A stretch of 56,503 nt of DNA from JAAYUK01 sp964392915 (GCA_964392915.1 CAYMRS010000011.1:1-56503); one strand, 5' to 3'; shown: positions 1-8,936, numbered from the stretch's first letter. Notes: generated by a model not told the origin, from the letters alone. Made by a program: numbers and translations.

Positions 1-29
1 ATCGAAGGATAATAAGTTAATTCATTCAA

Positions 30-73
30 GCAGAAAAAGAGCTGTGTGCCGCTGCGCACTGCTCTTTTTCTGC
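30..73. terminator. Strong inverted repeat, probable bidirectional terminator
   Basis: A perfect 13-bp inverted repeat (30-42 with 61-73) is extended by a 6-bp inner stem (44-49 with 54-59) around a CGCT loop. One arm holds an A5 run and the other a T5 run, so it can end transcripts from either side. It probably closes a gene lying left of the window. Confidence 0.6.
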
Positions 74-331
74 GTCCGCTGTAATCTCTCACATTAATGC
101 ATCTTCCGCAGTCTCCCCTCAAAAGCAGTAAAAAGAGGCAGGTGTCCGGAGAGTGTATTCGCATGATTACTAACGTCTTCTCCATCTGTTGTTTTCTCAT
201 AGTGCACGGGGGCATGGAGTGCCATAGGTCAAAAATAATGTCATCTTTATCAACGGTCTGACCATTGTATTCTCCTCATAATGGGCATAAACTTGTAGTA
301 TGGGACAGGGGAATCAACGGAAGGAGATTTC
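74..331. other. Intergenic leader of the FAD/Fe-S oxidoreductase
   Basis: No gene is seen here. A weak promoter candidate is TTGTAT (265-270), a 17-nt spacer and TAAACT (288-293). The ribosome binding site GGAAGGAG lies just before the ATG at 332. Confidence 0.35.
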
Positions 332-3181
332 ATGAAAAGAGACAATCAGTGTACCGCCTTATCAGGCAAGTATCAAGAATTTTACAATCGCATCAAAACC
401 GTCATCCCTGAGGAGCGTCTTTTCTGTGGTCCGCTGCAGACCCTCGCGTATGGGACTGATGCAAGTTTCTACCGTCTGATTCCAAAAATCGTAGTCAAGG
501 CATTCTCGCAGCTTGAGGTGTCTGAGGTCTTGAAACTGGCCTCCGAGCTCAAGACACCGGTCACCTTCCGCGCCGCAGGGACAAGCCTTGCGGGACAGGC
601 AATCAGCGATTCGATCCTGGTCTATCTGGCCGGCGGCTGGCGGGACCACAGGATCGAGAAGAACGGCGAACTGATCAGCCTCGAACCGGGGGTCATCGGC
701 GGCGATGCAAACTACTATCTTGCCCCGCTCGGCAAGAAGATCGGGCCCGACCCGGCATCCATCAATGCAGCTATGATTGGCGGCATTGCGGCGAACAATG
801 CGAGCGGCATGTGCTGTGGCACGGCGGAGAACAGTTACAAGACCGTCGAGAGCATGAAGATCACGTTTGCCGACGGCTCAATGGTTGATACGGCGGATGC
901 GGAGTCGCGCAGGAAGTTCGAAGAATCACACCCCGAGTTGATTGCCGAGATCGGACGCATGCGCGACGAGATCATGGCGGATCAGGAGCTTTCTGATCGT
1001 ATCCGTCGGAAATTCAAGATCAAGAACACAACCGGCTACGGCGTCAACTCGTTTGTTGATTTCGAAAACCCGTTCGACATCATTGTCCACCTCATGATCG
1101 GTTCGGAAGGTACGCTTGGATTCATCTCGGAAATCACTTATCGCACCGTGATAGAGCATAAGCATAAGGCATCGGCTTTGATCATATTCCCAAACCTGGA
1201 GAACGCCTGCCATGCGACCATCCGGCTGAAACAGGGGCCATCGGCCGCGGTTGAGCTGATGGATCGTCCCGCCCTGCGTTCGGTGGAAGACAAGTCCGGC
1301 ATGCCGTCTTTTCTCAAGGATTTGAGTGAAGACGCCGCTGCGTTGCTCGTAGAAACCCGTGCGTCTGAACCAGTTATCCTGCTGAAACAGATTGATGAAC
1401 TGATAGATCTGATGACCGGCATTCCGACCGTCTTTCCGATCGCCTTCATGGAAAAGGCGGAAGACTACAACAAACTCTGGAACATCCGGAAAGGGTTGTT
1501 CCCGTCGGTCGGAGGCGCACGAAAAATCGGCACTACTGTCGTAATTGAAGACGTCGTCTTTCCAATCGAAAAGCTTTCCGAAGGAGCACTCGACCTTCAG
1601 GCACTCATGCAGAAACACGGGTATCCGGAAGGCATCATTTTCGGCCATGCACTCGAGGGCAATCTGCATTTCGTCTTCTGCCCGGATCTGAATGATCCCG
1701 AAAAGGTCAGGAGCTACAAGGCGTTGCTCGATGATGTCTGCGACATGGTGGTCAGAAAGTATGACGGCTCGCTCAAGGGTGAACACGGCACTGGCCGCAA
1801 CATGGCGCCGTTTGTAGAACTGGAATGGGGCAATCAGGTTTACACCTATATGAAGCGGATCAAGAAGGCCTTTGACCCGGAAAACCTCCTGAACCCCGGT
1901 GTTATCATCAATGACAATCCGAACGTCTACATTGAAGATCTCAAGCCGATGCCGGCAGTTAATGAGATCGTGGACAAATGCATTGAGTGTGGATTCTGTG
2001 AGCCTGTCTGCCCATCCAAAAACATTACGACCACACCGCGGCAGCGCATTACGACCCAGCGCGAGATAGCCCGTCTGCATGCGACACATGAAGATGACGA
2101 ACTGCTCAAGCAGTTTCTCGGGGAGTTCCGCTACCTTGGCGAGCAGACCTGTGCTGCGGACGGCCTGTGCGCTACCGCCTGTCCGCTCTCGATCAATACC
2201 GGTGACCTTACGAAAAAGCATCGCGGCGAGCGCGCAACGGACGGGCAGAAGAAACTGGCCCAGTGGATAGCGGACAACTACGCGACCGTGGTGTCTCTGG
2301 TCCGCATATCGCTGACACTCGTGAACGCTGTGCATTCAATGCTCGGCGTGTCGCTCATGACCGGCGTATCAAAAGCGCTCAGGAATTTGACAAATGGCAA
2401 GCTGCCACTCTGGAATCCGTTCCTGCCGAAGGGCGCGAAAAAGACCGTGTTCCGGGATATCAGGCGTACTGCGGATCGAACTGTGGTCTACTTCCCGACA
2501 TGCATCGTCCGAGCCATGGGTCCGGCAAAAAGCGATCCTGACCAGCGTGAACTGTACGAGGCAACACTCTCTGTGCTCGAAAAGGCGAACTACTCGGTCA
2601 TCTTCCCCAAAGGGATCGATGAACTCTGCTGCGGTATGTCGTTTTCAAGCAAGGGCTTTCCTGAACAGGCATTGCAACAGTTCAAGATGCTCGAAAAAGC
2701 TTTGCGTGAAGCAAGCAACAACGGTAAAATCCCGATCCTGATCGAGAACGGCTCATGCACTTACACCATCAAAAGCAAGATCGATCCGACCATAAAACTG
2801 TATGAACCTGTCGAGTTTGCTCATGATTTCCTGCTCGACAAGCTGATCTTCAATAAACAGCCCGGGACAATTGCTGTCCATGTCACCTGCAGCTCGACGA
2901 AGATGGGGCTGGCCCAGAAATGGCGGATAGTTGCTGCGGCATGCGCCGAGAAGACGATATTTCCGAAAGACGTTACCTGCTGCGGCTTTGCGGGTGACCG
3001 TGGATTCCTCTTTCCGGAACTGAACAAGGCAGCGCTCGCCGGGCTGAAGCCGGCGCTTCCTGCTGACTGCAGAACCGGAGTTTCCAATGCCCGAACCTGT
3101 GAAATCGGCCTCTCGGTGCATGGCGGCATCAACTACCAGTCGATCATGTACCTGGTCGACCGCTGTACCAGTCCGAAGTAA
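332..3181 (+). CDS. FAD-binding and (Fe-S)-binding oxidoreductase, D-lactate/D-2-hydroxyacid dehydrogenase type
   Basis: A 949-residue fusion of a GlcD-like flavoprotein with a GlpC-like Fe-S module, as in the YdiJ/D-lactate dehydrogenase group. Roughly residues 40-270 form the PCMH-type FAD-binding domain (MIGGIAANNASGM stretch, then a GSEGTLGFI stretch). Residues about 275-545 form the FAD-oxidase C-terminal domain, with GHALEGNLHF and KGEHGTGRN. Two ferredoxin-type clusters follow: C550, C553, C556, C560, and a second set including C607, C613 and C617. Two CCG cysteine-rich domains end the protein (CCGMSF and CCGFAG). The family oxidises a D-2-hydroxyacid and passes electrons through the clusters to quinone or another acceptor. 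The substrate cannot be told from sequence. A GGAAGGAG site supports the start. The gene stands alone, with hairpins on both sides. Confidence 0.87.
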   Translation: MKRDNQCTALSGKYQEFYNRIKTVIPEERLFCGPLQTLAYGTDASFYRLIPKIVVKAFSQLEVSEVLKLASELKTPVTFRAAGTSLAGQAISDSILVYLAGGWRDHRIEKNGELISLEPGVIGGDANYYLAPLGKKIGPDPASINAAMIGGIAANNASGMCCGTAENSYKTVESMKITFADGSMVDTADAESRRKFEESHPELIAEIGRMRDEIMADQELSDRIRRKFKIKNTTGYGVNSFVDFENPFDIIVHLMIGSEGTLGFISEITYRTVIEHKHKASALIIFPNLENACHATIRLKQGPSAAVELMDRPALRSVEDKSGMPSFLKDLSEDAAALLVETRASEPVILLKQIDELIDLMTGIPTVFPIAFMEKAEDYNKLWNIRKGLFPSVGGARKIGTTVVIEDVVFPIEKLSEGALDLQALMQKHGYPEGIIFGHALEGNLHFVFCPDLNDPEKVRSYKALLDDVCDMVVRKYDGSLKGEHGTGRNMAPFVELEWGNQVYTYMKRIKKAFDPENLLNPGVIINDNPNVYIEDLKPMPAVNEIVDKCIECGFCEPVCPSKNITTTPRQRITTQREIARLHATHEDDELLKQFLGEFRYLGEQTCAADGLCATACPLSINTGDLTKKHRGERATDGQKKLAQWIADNYATVVSLVRISLTLVNAVHSMLGVSLMTGVSKALRNLTNGKLPLWNPFLPKGAKKTVFRDIRRTADRTVVYFPTCIVRAMGPAKSDPDQRELYEATLSVLEKANYSVIFPKGIDELCCGMSFSSKGFPEQALQQFKMLEKALREASNNGKIPILIENGSCTYTIKSKIDPTIKLYEPVEFAHDFLLDKLIFNKQPGTIAVHVTCSSTKMGLAQKWRIVAAACAEKTIFPKDVTCCGFAGDRGFLFPELNKAALAGLKPALPADCRTGVSNARTCEIGLSVHGGINYQSIMYLVDRCTSPK

Positions 3182-3204
3182 GTTTGCTGATCAGGGGTTC
3201 AAAA

Positions 3205-3242
3205 GGAAGCAAGGCGACTGATCGTTCAGCCGCCTCGCTTCC
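3205..3242 (+). terminator. Hairpin after the FAD/Fe-S oxidoreductase
   Basis: An 11-of-12 bp stem (3205-3216 with 3231-3242) has a 4-bp inner stem CTGA/TCAG. It begins 24 nt after the stop codon. No clear T-run follows, so it may be a weak terminator or an mRNA 3'-end stabiliser. Confidence 0.45.
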
Positions 3243-3431
3243 GTCAAACCATTGGCATCAGAAAGCAGACCTGATAGCAAAATTGCGGCTGTAGCGGTAA
3301 AAATTCTTTCTCCATCTCTTCTATAAATCAGCACCTATTAACACTTGACAGCCGGTATCCTCGTTCTTAACCGGGCACTGCTGTCTTGCTTAAACAATTT
3401 ATGACTGATGTCAGTGAATTCTATTTGGATA

Positions 3432-3472
3432 ATAGAAGAGGCCGTACACCTCGCGTGCACGGCCTCTTCTAT
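3432..3472 (-). terminator. Hairpin downstream of dapB
   Basis: A perfect 14-bp inverted repeat (3432-3445 with 3459-3472) lies 7 nt beyond the dapB stop codon on the minus strand. It is the probable terminator of the uvrA-apbE-yacG-dapB group. No long T-run follows on the minus strand. Confidence 0.6.
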
Positions 3473-3478
3473 GAGAAG

Positions 3479-4282
3479 TTATTTCAGGTCAAGAGCATCC
3501 TGCATATCGTACATGCCCGGTTTCTGTTTGACAATCCACTGCGCCGCGCGCAGGGCTCCTCGCGCAAATGTATCGCGGCTTGAAGCCTTATGCGTAATCT
3601 CAATACGTTCGCCAAGACCGCAAAACATCACGGTATGTTCGCCGACGATGTCGCCGCCGCGGATGGTCTGGATGCCGATTTCCTTTTGCTTCCGCTCACC
3701 GATAATGCCTTTACGGGCATAGACGCCGACTTCATCAAGATTCCGGGTTACCGCTTCGGCAATCACCTGAGCCAGCTTGAGCGCTGTTCCGCTCGGAGCA
3801 TCCTTTTTGAGCCGGTGGTGAGCTTCGATAATTTCAATATCATATCCATCACCAAGGACGCGGGCAATGTCCTGCAGCACTTTCAGCAGGAGGTTGACCC
3901 CAACACTGTAATTTGGAGCAATGATAATCGGAATCTGACGGGAGGCGTTCCGCACATGCTCGATCTGATCTTTTTCCAGGCCGGTGGTTCCGATGACCAT
4001 GGCTTTGTTCTTCGCAGCAGCGGCAGCAACATTTGCGACAGTCGCCTGCGGTGCGGTGAAGTCAATAATGACATCCCCTGCATCCATGACCGCATCAATG
4101 CCATCAGCAAGTATCACGTTTTTTTCGCCGACACCGGCAAGCACACCGACATCTTTCCCGATGTCTTTATGCCCCGAACGCTCAAATGCACCTGCAAGAG
4201 ATAATTCCGGATACTCAAAAGAAAGCGCTGTAATTCTGCTCCCCATCCGGCCGGTCGCTCCGGCTACAATAATTTTCGTCAT
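3479..4282 (-). CDS. dapB: 4-hydroxy-tetrahydrodipicolinate reductase
   Basis: The protein reduces 4-hydroxy-tetrahydrodipicolinate to tetrahydrodipicolinate with NAD(P)H in the diaminopimelate/lysine pathway. At 267 residues it has the usual family length. The N-terminus carries the nucleotide-binding glycine motif GATGRMGSRI (about residues 8-17), and a GTTGL stretch lies near residue 100. The family signature EAHHRLKKDAPSGT sits near residues 155-168 and supplies the catalytic His and Lys. It is the last gene of a leftward group, about 18 nt after yacG. No other lysine-pathway gene is nearby. Confidence 0.95.
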   Translation of the reverse strand: MTKIIVAGATGRMGSRITALSFEYPELSLAGAFERSGHKDIGKDVGVLAGVGEKNVILADGIDAVMDAGDVIIDFTAPQATVANVAAAAAKNKAMVIGTTGLEKDQIEHVRNASRQIPIIIAPNYSVGVNLLLKVLQDIARVLGDGYDIEIIEAHHRLKKDAPSGTALKLAQVIAEAVTRNLDEVGVYARKGIIGERKQKEIGIQTIRGGDIVGEHTVMFCGLGERIEITHKASSRDTFARGALRAAQWIVKQKPGMYDMQDALDLK

Positions 4283-4300
4283 GTCAGACCTCCTTAGCGT

Positions 4301-4480
4301 TCAGGACTCGTCCTGATTCGGTTTTTTGTCAGATTCTTCAGCAGAGCCTGCGACTATACGATAGTCTTCCATAGCCCACCTGCCGAGATCAACCATTTTG
4401 CAGCGTTCAGAACAAAACGGGCGCCATGGGTTCTCTTCCCACGTTGCTTTCATTTTACAGGTCGGACATGATATCAGCAC
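4301..4480 (-). CDS. yacG: DNA gyrase inhibitor YacG-type zinc protein
   Basis: A 59-residue gene with a GTG start that is easily overlooked. Translation gives two CxxxC/CxxC-type zinc ligands pairs: C5 and C8 in SCPTCKM, then C23 and C27 in RPFCSERCK. These are followed by the diagnostic DLGRWAMEDYRI stretch. This is the YacG layout; in E. coli YacG binds GyrB and inhibits gyrase. The acidic, polar tail (residues 46-59) is also typical. The start is supported by AGGAG five nt before GTG. The gene sits between apbE (stop at 4490-4492) and dapB, and is probably cotranscribed with them. Identification rests on the motif pattern, which is very distinctive. Confidence 0.88.
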   Translation of the reverse strand: MLISCPTCKMKATWEENPWRPFCSERCKMVDLGRWAMEDYRIVAGSAEESDKKPNQDES

Positions 4481-4489
4481 AGGTGCTCC

Positions 4490-5512
4490 TCATGGTTTTT
4501 GGAGCCTGACTTGCGTCTGGAGTCCTTCAGACATCGTAATTTTCCCCGTGCAATCAATGAACAGGGCATCAAATCCCACCTTTTTCGCAATTGCCAGGCC
4601 TTTTTCGGATCCCAGTACAAAAATTTTGGCGAAACCATCGGCGGTTATGCCGTCGTTGGCCATAACGGTCACGCTGCCGCACTGCTCAGCCGGATATCCG
4701 GTTCGCGGATTCAGCAGGTGATGATACCTGACACCGTCTTTTTCAAAGAATCTTATGTAATCACCGGAGGTCGAAAGCGATTTGTCTGAAACTGATATAG
4801 TGGCGAGAATCTCATCGGCCTGCCCTTTCTGTCTCGGGTTCTGGATGCCGACTACCCATGAGCCTCCATCAGGCTTCCTGCCGAATGCCCGGACCTCTCC
4901 GCCCACCGTAACAATGCCCGAGAGGAAGCCGTGCTTCTGCAGAATCTGAGATGCCTTGTCGGCAGCATAGCCCTTGAGAATTCCGCCAAGATCGATCTGC
5001 GAGCCGCTATTTTTGAGATAAACCGTTGCAGCCGATTTATCCAGAACGATATTCCTGTAGCCCACACGCTTGAGGGTTTCAGCAATCGCATCTTTCTCGG
5101 GAATAACGCCTTTTTTGAAATTCCAGAGTTTCACGAGCGGGCCGACTGTTATGTCAAAAGCGCCTTCCGTCATCTCGGATGTGAAGACCGCTTTCTCGAT
5201 TACTTCAAACGTTTCAGGAGAAACCTTCACCGGTCGAACGCCCGCATTCCTGTTAATTTCCGACACTTCACTGTCATCGGCGTAGAAGTTGAGAAGCTGC
5301 CCCAGATGTTCCAGTTCCTTGTATGCGCTCTCTATTGCCTGCTGAGCCTTGGGCTCATCATTGGTCACGACAGTCATGCTTGCGAGAGTGTAAAGAGACG
5401 CTCGGGTGACCTTCACAAAGCCCTCCTGCTTTTTGCCGCATGCAGGAAGCAGCATGAGCAGCAGGGCCAGCAGGAATGCCGCGAGCAGGCCGCTGTGCCT
5501 TGTCCATGTCAT
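4490..5512 (-). CDS. apbE: FAD:protein FMN transferase (ApbE family lipoprotein)
   Basis: ApbE-family enzymes attach FMN from FAD to threonines of target flavoproteins such as RnfG/NqrC-type subunits, working in the periplasm. The N-terminus is a lipoprotein signal: a hydrophobic core ending in a LLPAC lipobox, so it is probably anchored by Cys25. Family motifs are visible: GGILKGYAAD (about residue 175), GGEVRAFG, STSGDYIRFF, and the YHHLLNPRTGYP stretch near residue 270. Its 340 residues match the family. The start overlaps the uvrA stop by 4 nt (ATGA-type), so the two are translationally coupled. No RNF or NQR target gene is in the window. Confidence 0.93.
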   Translation of the reverse strand: MTWTRHSGLLAAFLLALLLMLLPACGKKQEGFVKVTRASLYTLASMTVVTNDEPKAQQAIESAYKELEHLGQLLNFYADDSEVSEINRNAGVRPVKVSPETFEVIEKAVFTSEMTEGAFDITVGPLVKLWNFKKGVIPEKDAIAETLKRVGYRNIVLDKSAATVYLKNSGSQIDLGGILKGYAADKASQILQKHGFLSGIVTVGGEVRAFGRKPDGGSWVVGIQNPRQKGQADEILATISVSDKSLSTSGDYIRFFEKDGVRYHHLLNPRTGYPAEQCGSVTVMANDGITADGFAKIFVLGSEKGLAIAKKVGFDALFIDCTGKITMSEGLQTQVRLQKP

Positions 5513-8061
5513 CGTGATGCCTCCTTTGTTGAAATGCCCAGTTTTCCGGCAAGATACTGACCGGTATATGAGGCTGTGTTTTTTGCCACCTGTTCCGGGG
5601 AACCCGAAGCAATCAATCTGCCGCCCTTTTGTCCGCCCTCAGGACCGAGGTCAACGATATAGTCGGCTGATTTGATCACATCCATATCGTGCTCTATGAT
5701 GATAACAGTATTGCCCATGTCCACGAGACGATTCAAGACATTCAGGAGCCGCTGGATATCGACGAAATGGAGGCCGGTTGTCGGCTCATCAAGAAGGTAA
5801 AGGGTTCGCCCAGTCGCGGTTCGGGCAAGCTCTTTTGAAAGCCTGAGGCGCTGAGCCTCACCGCCCGACAGCGTGGTCGCCGGCTGACCCAGCTTCAGAT
5901 ACCCAAGACCGATCTCTTCCAGCACCTCGAGGCGCTGTCGAAGCGGCGGAATGGCCTCGAAAAACTCCCGTGCGTCGGCAATGGCCATGTCCAGCACATC
6001 AGCAATGGTGCGATTCTTGTACCGGACATCCAGCGTTTCACGATTGTAACGCTTCCCTTTGCAGGCATCACAGGTCACATAGACATCCGGAAGGAAGTGC
6101 ATTTCTATTTTTTTGAGCCCGTCGCCGGAACATGACTCGCAGCGACCGCCGGAAACATTGAAACTGAAACGTGATGCCGTATATCCGCGGGTTTTGGACT
6201 CCGGGAGGAGGGAAAACAGGTCTCGGATTATGGTAAAAATTCCGGAATAAGTCGCCGGGTTGGAGCGCGGTGTGCGGCCGAGCGGCGACTGATCAATGCT
6301 GATAACCTTATCAACGGCATCGGTCCCTTCAATAGACTTATGCTTGCCCGGACGAGTCAGCGCTTTTGAGAGTTGTCTGGCAAGGGACTTATAGAGAATT
6401 TCATAGACAAGCGTGCTTTTGCCGGAGCCAGACACTCCCGTTATGCAGGTCAATACCCCCAGCGGCAGAGCGACGTCAATGTTCCTCAGGTTGAATTCCG
6501 AGGCTCCGCGGATCATGAGAAAGTCGCGCGGCACACGACGCTGTAAAGGCGTGGCAATGGAAAGCGCGCCGGTAAGGTATCTCCCGGTAATCGAACGGTC
6601 ATTTTTCCGGAGTTCTTCCGGTGTGCCTTCAGCAACAATCCAGCCGCCGTTTTTCCCGGCACCCGGACCCATGTCGATGACATGGTCAGCAGCGAGAATC
6701 GTATCTTCGTCATGTTCAACAATGATGACGGTATTGCCGGCATCGCGAATGGCTGCCAGACTCTCATTAAGACGGGCGATATCACGCTGGTGGAGACCTA
6801 TGCTCGGTTCATCCAGCACATAGAGTACGCCGGTCAGTGATGAGCCCAGTTGGGTCGCAAGGCGGATGCGTTGTGCCTCACCTCCCGAGAGCGTCAGAGA
6901 CGGTCGATCGAGGGTGAGATAGTCAAGGCCGACCCGACGCAGGAACGAAAGGCGGTCATTCACCTCCTTGATAATGCGCCGGCCAATGGTCAGTTCCCGG
7001 TCAGAGAGCTGAAGCTTCTCAATAAAAGATTCCGCCTCTGCAATTGACATGCGTGCCAGGTCGCCGATGCTTGCATTCGCTATTCTGACGTTGAGGGATT
7101 CCTTGCGCAGGCGTTTTCCGTGGCACGAAGGGCAGGTCTTCAGGCTTCCGTAATCGCGATCTTCAAAGTGATGCCGAAGAAAGTCCGTGTCCTCGTCCGG
7201 CGTGTCAATCTGCACTCCCAGCCCCAAGCAGGACAGACATGCTCCGTATTTGCTGTTGAAAGAAAAGAGACGGGGATCCAGTTCGGGATAGCTGATTCCG
7301 CACTGAGGACAAGCCAGTTTCCGGCTGAACAGAATGTCTCTTGATTCATCGATAACATTAATGACTACGGTTTCTGCATGCCTAAGCGACGTGGCGATGG
7401 CGAGGCGAAGCGATTTTTCTACCGAATGTTTGATGATGAACCGGTCAATAACAATTTCAATGGTATGCCGCGACTGCTTTTTGAGCGGGATATCCTGGGT
7501 AAGGTCGACCATGCTGCCGTCGATGCGTGCCCGCACAAATCCGTCCATGCGCATTTTCTGCAGTTCCTTCCTGTATTCCCCTTTCCGCTCACGGACAATG
7601 GGAGAAAGCACCTGAATTTTCGTGCCGGGCGGCAGGCGCATGACCGACTGAATGATATTCTGAATATCCTGGGAGGCTATGGCAACCCCGCACTGGAAAC
7701 AGAAGGGGGTGCCGATACGCGTATACAGCACCCGCAGGTAATCATAGATTTCGGTAATGGTTCCAACGGTCGAGCGGGGACTCCGGCTTATGGTTTTCTG
7801 ATCTATCGCAATGGAAGGAGAAAGCCCTTCAATCGCATCGACCTCCGGCTTCTGCATCTGCTCAAGGAACTGGCGCGCATATGCCGACAGGCTCTCAACA
7901 TACCGCCGCTGCCCCTCAGCATAAATGGTATCCATGGCGAGCGATGATTTACCGGACCCTGAAGGACCGGTAATAACGGTAATTTGGTCGCGAGGAATTC
8001 TGACCGTTATATTCTTCAGATTGTGTTCGCGCGCTCCGCTGACAATAATCGCATTCTGCAC
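5509..8061 (-). CDS. uvrA: UvrABC excinuclease subunit A, short form
   Basis: UvrA scans DNA for damage and loads UvrB in nucleotide excision repair. Two ABC ATPase modules are complete: Walker A GPSGSGKSS at residues 32-40, signature LSGGEAQRIRLA, then a second GVSGSGKST and LSGGEAQRLRLS. Zinc ligands C251, C254, C275 and C278 and the C-terminal CESCSGDG/CDACKGKR module are present. The protein is 850 residues against about 940-950 in E. coli and Geobacillus. The gap is in one place: only about 25 residues separate GLGVQ (281-285) from the C310/C313 pair, where E. coli has about 120. Most of the insertion domain is therefore absent, without any frame break. The start is GTG. Confidence 0.95.
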   Translation of the reverse strand: MQNAIIVSGAREHNLKNITVRIPRDQITVITGPSGSGKSSLAMDTIYAEGQRRYVESLSAYARQFLEQMQKPEVDAIEGLSPSIAIDQKTISRSPRSTVGTITEIYDYLRVLYTRIGTPFCFQCGVAIASQDIQNIIQSVMRLPPGTKIQVLSPIVRERKGEYRKELQKMRMDGFVRARIDGSMVDLTQDIPLKKQSRHTIEIVIDRFIIKHSVEKSLRLAIATSLRHAETVVINVIDESRDILFSRKLACPQCGISYPELDPRLFSFNSKYGACLSCLGLGVQIDTPDEDTDFLRHHFEDRDYGSLKTCPSCHGKRLRKESLNVRIANASIGDLARMSIAEAESFIEKLQLSDRELTIGRRIIKEVNDRLSFLRRVGLDYLTLDRPSLTLSGGEAQRIRLATQLGSSLTGVLYVLDEPSIGLHQRDIARLNESLAAIRDAGNTVIIVEHDEDTILAADHVIDMGPGAGKNGGWIVAEGTPEELRKNDRSITGRYLTGALSIATPLQRRVPRDFLMIRGASEFNLRNIDVALPLGVLTCITGVSGSGKSTLVYEILYKSLARQLSKALTRPGKHKSIEGTDAVDKVISIDQSPLGRTPRSNPATYSGIFTIIRDLFSLLPESKTRGYTASRFSFNVSGGRCESCSGDGLKKIEMHFLPDVYVTCDACKGKRYNRETLDVRYKNRTIADVLDMAIADAREFFEAIPPLRQRLEVLEEIGLGYLKLGQPATTLSGGEAQRLRLSKELARTATGRTLYLLDEPTTGLHFVDIQRLLNVLNRLVDMGNTVIIIEHDMDVIKSADYIVDLGPEGGQKGGRLIASGSPEQVAKNTASYTGQYLAGKLGISTKEASR

Positions 8062-8139
8062 AGTACGGTAAACTCCCTTGCTGTCAATAACTTATAATGT
8101 AACTTATGCCGCTCTTTCCTTTCCAGAGTACTCTCCGCC

Positions 8140-8170
8140 TTGACACGCCTATGGGCGTTAATGCTAGATT
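8140..8170 (+). promoter_or_regulatory. Candidate promoter of the small Cys4 gene
   Basis: A perfect -35 box TTGACA (8140-8145) is followed by TG-C-TAGATT (extended -10, hexamer 8165-8170) with a long 19-nt spacer. Transcription would begin within a few bases of the ATG at 8179, implying a nearly leaderless mRNA, consistent with no visible ribosome binding site. Confidence 0.35.
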
Positions 8171-8178
8171 GTACACGA

Positions 8179-8370
8179 ATGCGCGAGAAGACGGACTGTT
8201 ATCAGTGCAGGTATTTTTTCATAACGCATAAGCAGCAGCGCCCATATGGCTGCAAAGGGCTCGGATTTGAATCGCCTGACATTCCAGCCCAGGTTGTTTT
8301 TCGCATATCCGGGGTGCCGTGTCTGGCATTTATGCTGAAGAAAAACAAGAAGCAGAATGAGGATTTGTGA
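8179..8370 (+). CDS. Small conserved four-cysteine protein of unknown function
   Basis: A 63-residue protein with four cysteines: C7 and C10 in DCYQCRYF, C25 in PYGCKG, and C48 in GVPCLAF. The spacing and the aromatic and proline residues between them resemble small bacterial cysteine proteins with a DCxxCxY(F) start and a SGxPC end. I recognise the pattern from such proteins but know no assigned function. The cysteines could bind zinc or an Fe-S cluster. The chosen start is the ATG at 8179; an in-frame upstream extension to 8140 would add 13 residues that do not resemble the rest. The stop codon overlaps the GTG start of the PilZ gene (GTGA), so the two proteins are probably made together. 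Confidence 0.7.
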   Translation: MREKTDCYQCRYFFITHKQQRPYGCKGLGFESPDIPAQVVFRISGVPCLAFMLKKNKKQNEDL

Positions 8371-8801
8371 CAGCAAGGGATGACAAAAACCGCAGAGATT
8401 TTTTCCGGGTTTTCGGATATGTGCCCACATCCATCCGGTGCCTTCCCCCCGATGTTGACAGGGACTCATTGCATTCGCGGCTGCTTGCAGAAGCAGATCT
8501 TGCTACCTGGCATGAACTGAAGGTCAAAAAAGTGAATGTCAGCGGAATGGGAATCTTTTTTGAGTCATATGAACGCTATCATGTCGGGGAGATTCTCGAA
8601 ATAAAGCTCTTTCTTGAACAGGTGTTGGCTGATATTATCGTAGCTTATGGAGAGGTTGTCCGCGTCGAAAACTATTTGAATCATTCCGGCGTCGCACTTA
8701 AGTTTTTCGACATGGATGAGAGGGTTTTAGGCATCATAACTGCTTACGTTCTTCACCGGGAACGTGAACTCATTTCCGAAAAGCGGGTTGGGTGGCTGTA
8801 G
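8367..8801 (+). CDS. PilZ domain protein
   Basis: PilZ domains bind cyclic di-GMP. The 144-residue protein carries the two expected elements: an arginine motif near the N-terminus (NRRDFFRV, residues 9-16) and a downstream NVSGMGI stretch (about residue 55) equivalent to the D/NxSxxG motif. The later VAYGEVVRVE and HSGVALKFFDM segments are usual beta-strands of the barrel. No output domain is attached, so it may act on a partner protein. It starts at GTG, overlapping the TGA of the preceding Cys4 gene. This is a strong hint that both act in one c-di-GMP-linked response, possibly motility or envelope related. A T-run terminator follows. Confidence 0.85.
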   Translation: MTARDDKNRRDFFRVFGYVPTSIRCLPPDVDRDSLHSRLLAEADLATWHELKVKKVNVSGMGIFFESYERYHVGEILEIKLFLEQVLADIIVAYGEVVRVENYLNHSGVALKFFDMDERVLGIITAYVLHRERELISEKRVGWL

Positions 8802-8829
8802 AGAAGATGCATGATGAGTGAATACAGAG

Positions 8830-8857
8830 GGAGTGCCAGTCGGCGCTCCTTTTTTTT
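8830..8857 (+). terminator. Rho-independent terminator after the PilZ gene
   Basis: An 8-bp stem with one G-T pair (GGAGTGCC / GGCGCTCC, loop AGTC) is followed directly by eight T residues. This is a textbook terminator 28 nt after the PilZ stop codon. Confidence 0.85.
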
Positions 8858-8936
8858 GATCGTTGTTTCAGATGCGGCCAGGAAAGATCACCATGGAGCA
8901 GCAAAAGAAGCTATTTTGCGCGGTGGCTTCACGACA

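Noticed and set aside
926..2335. Long minus-strand open frame opposite the FAD/Fe-S oxidoreductase
   Set aside because: It is a shadow of a gene with strong domain matches; the translation is Arg/His/Asp-rich without recognisable motifs.
3386..3583. Short plus-strand frame across the dapB terminator
   Set aside because: It reads through the hairpin and into antisense dapB sequence; no ribosome binding site or motif.
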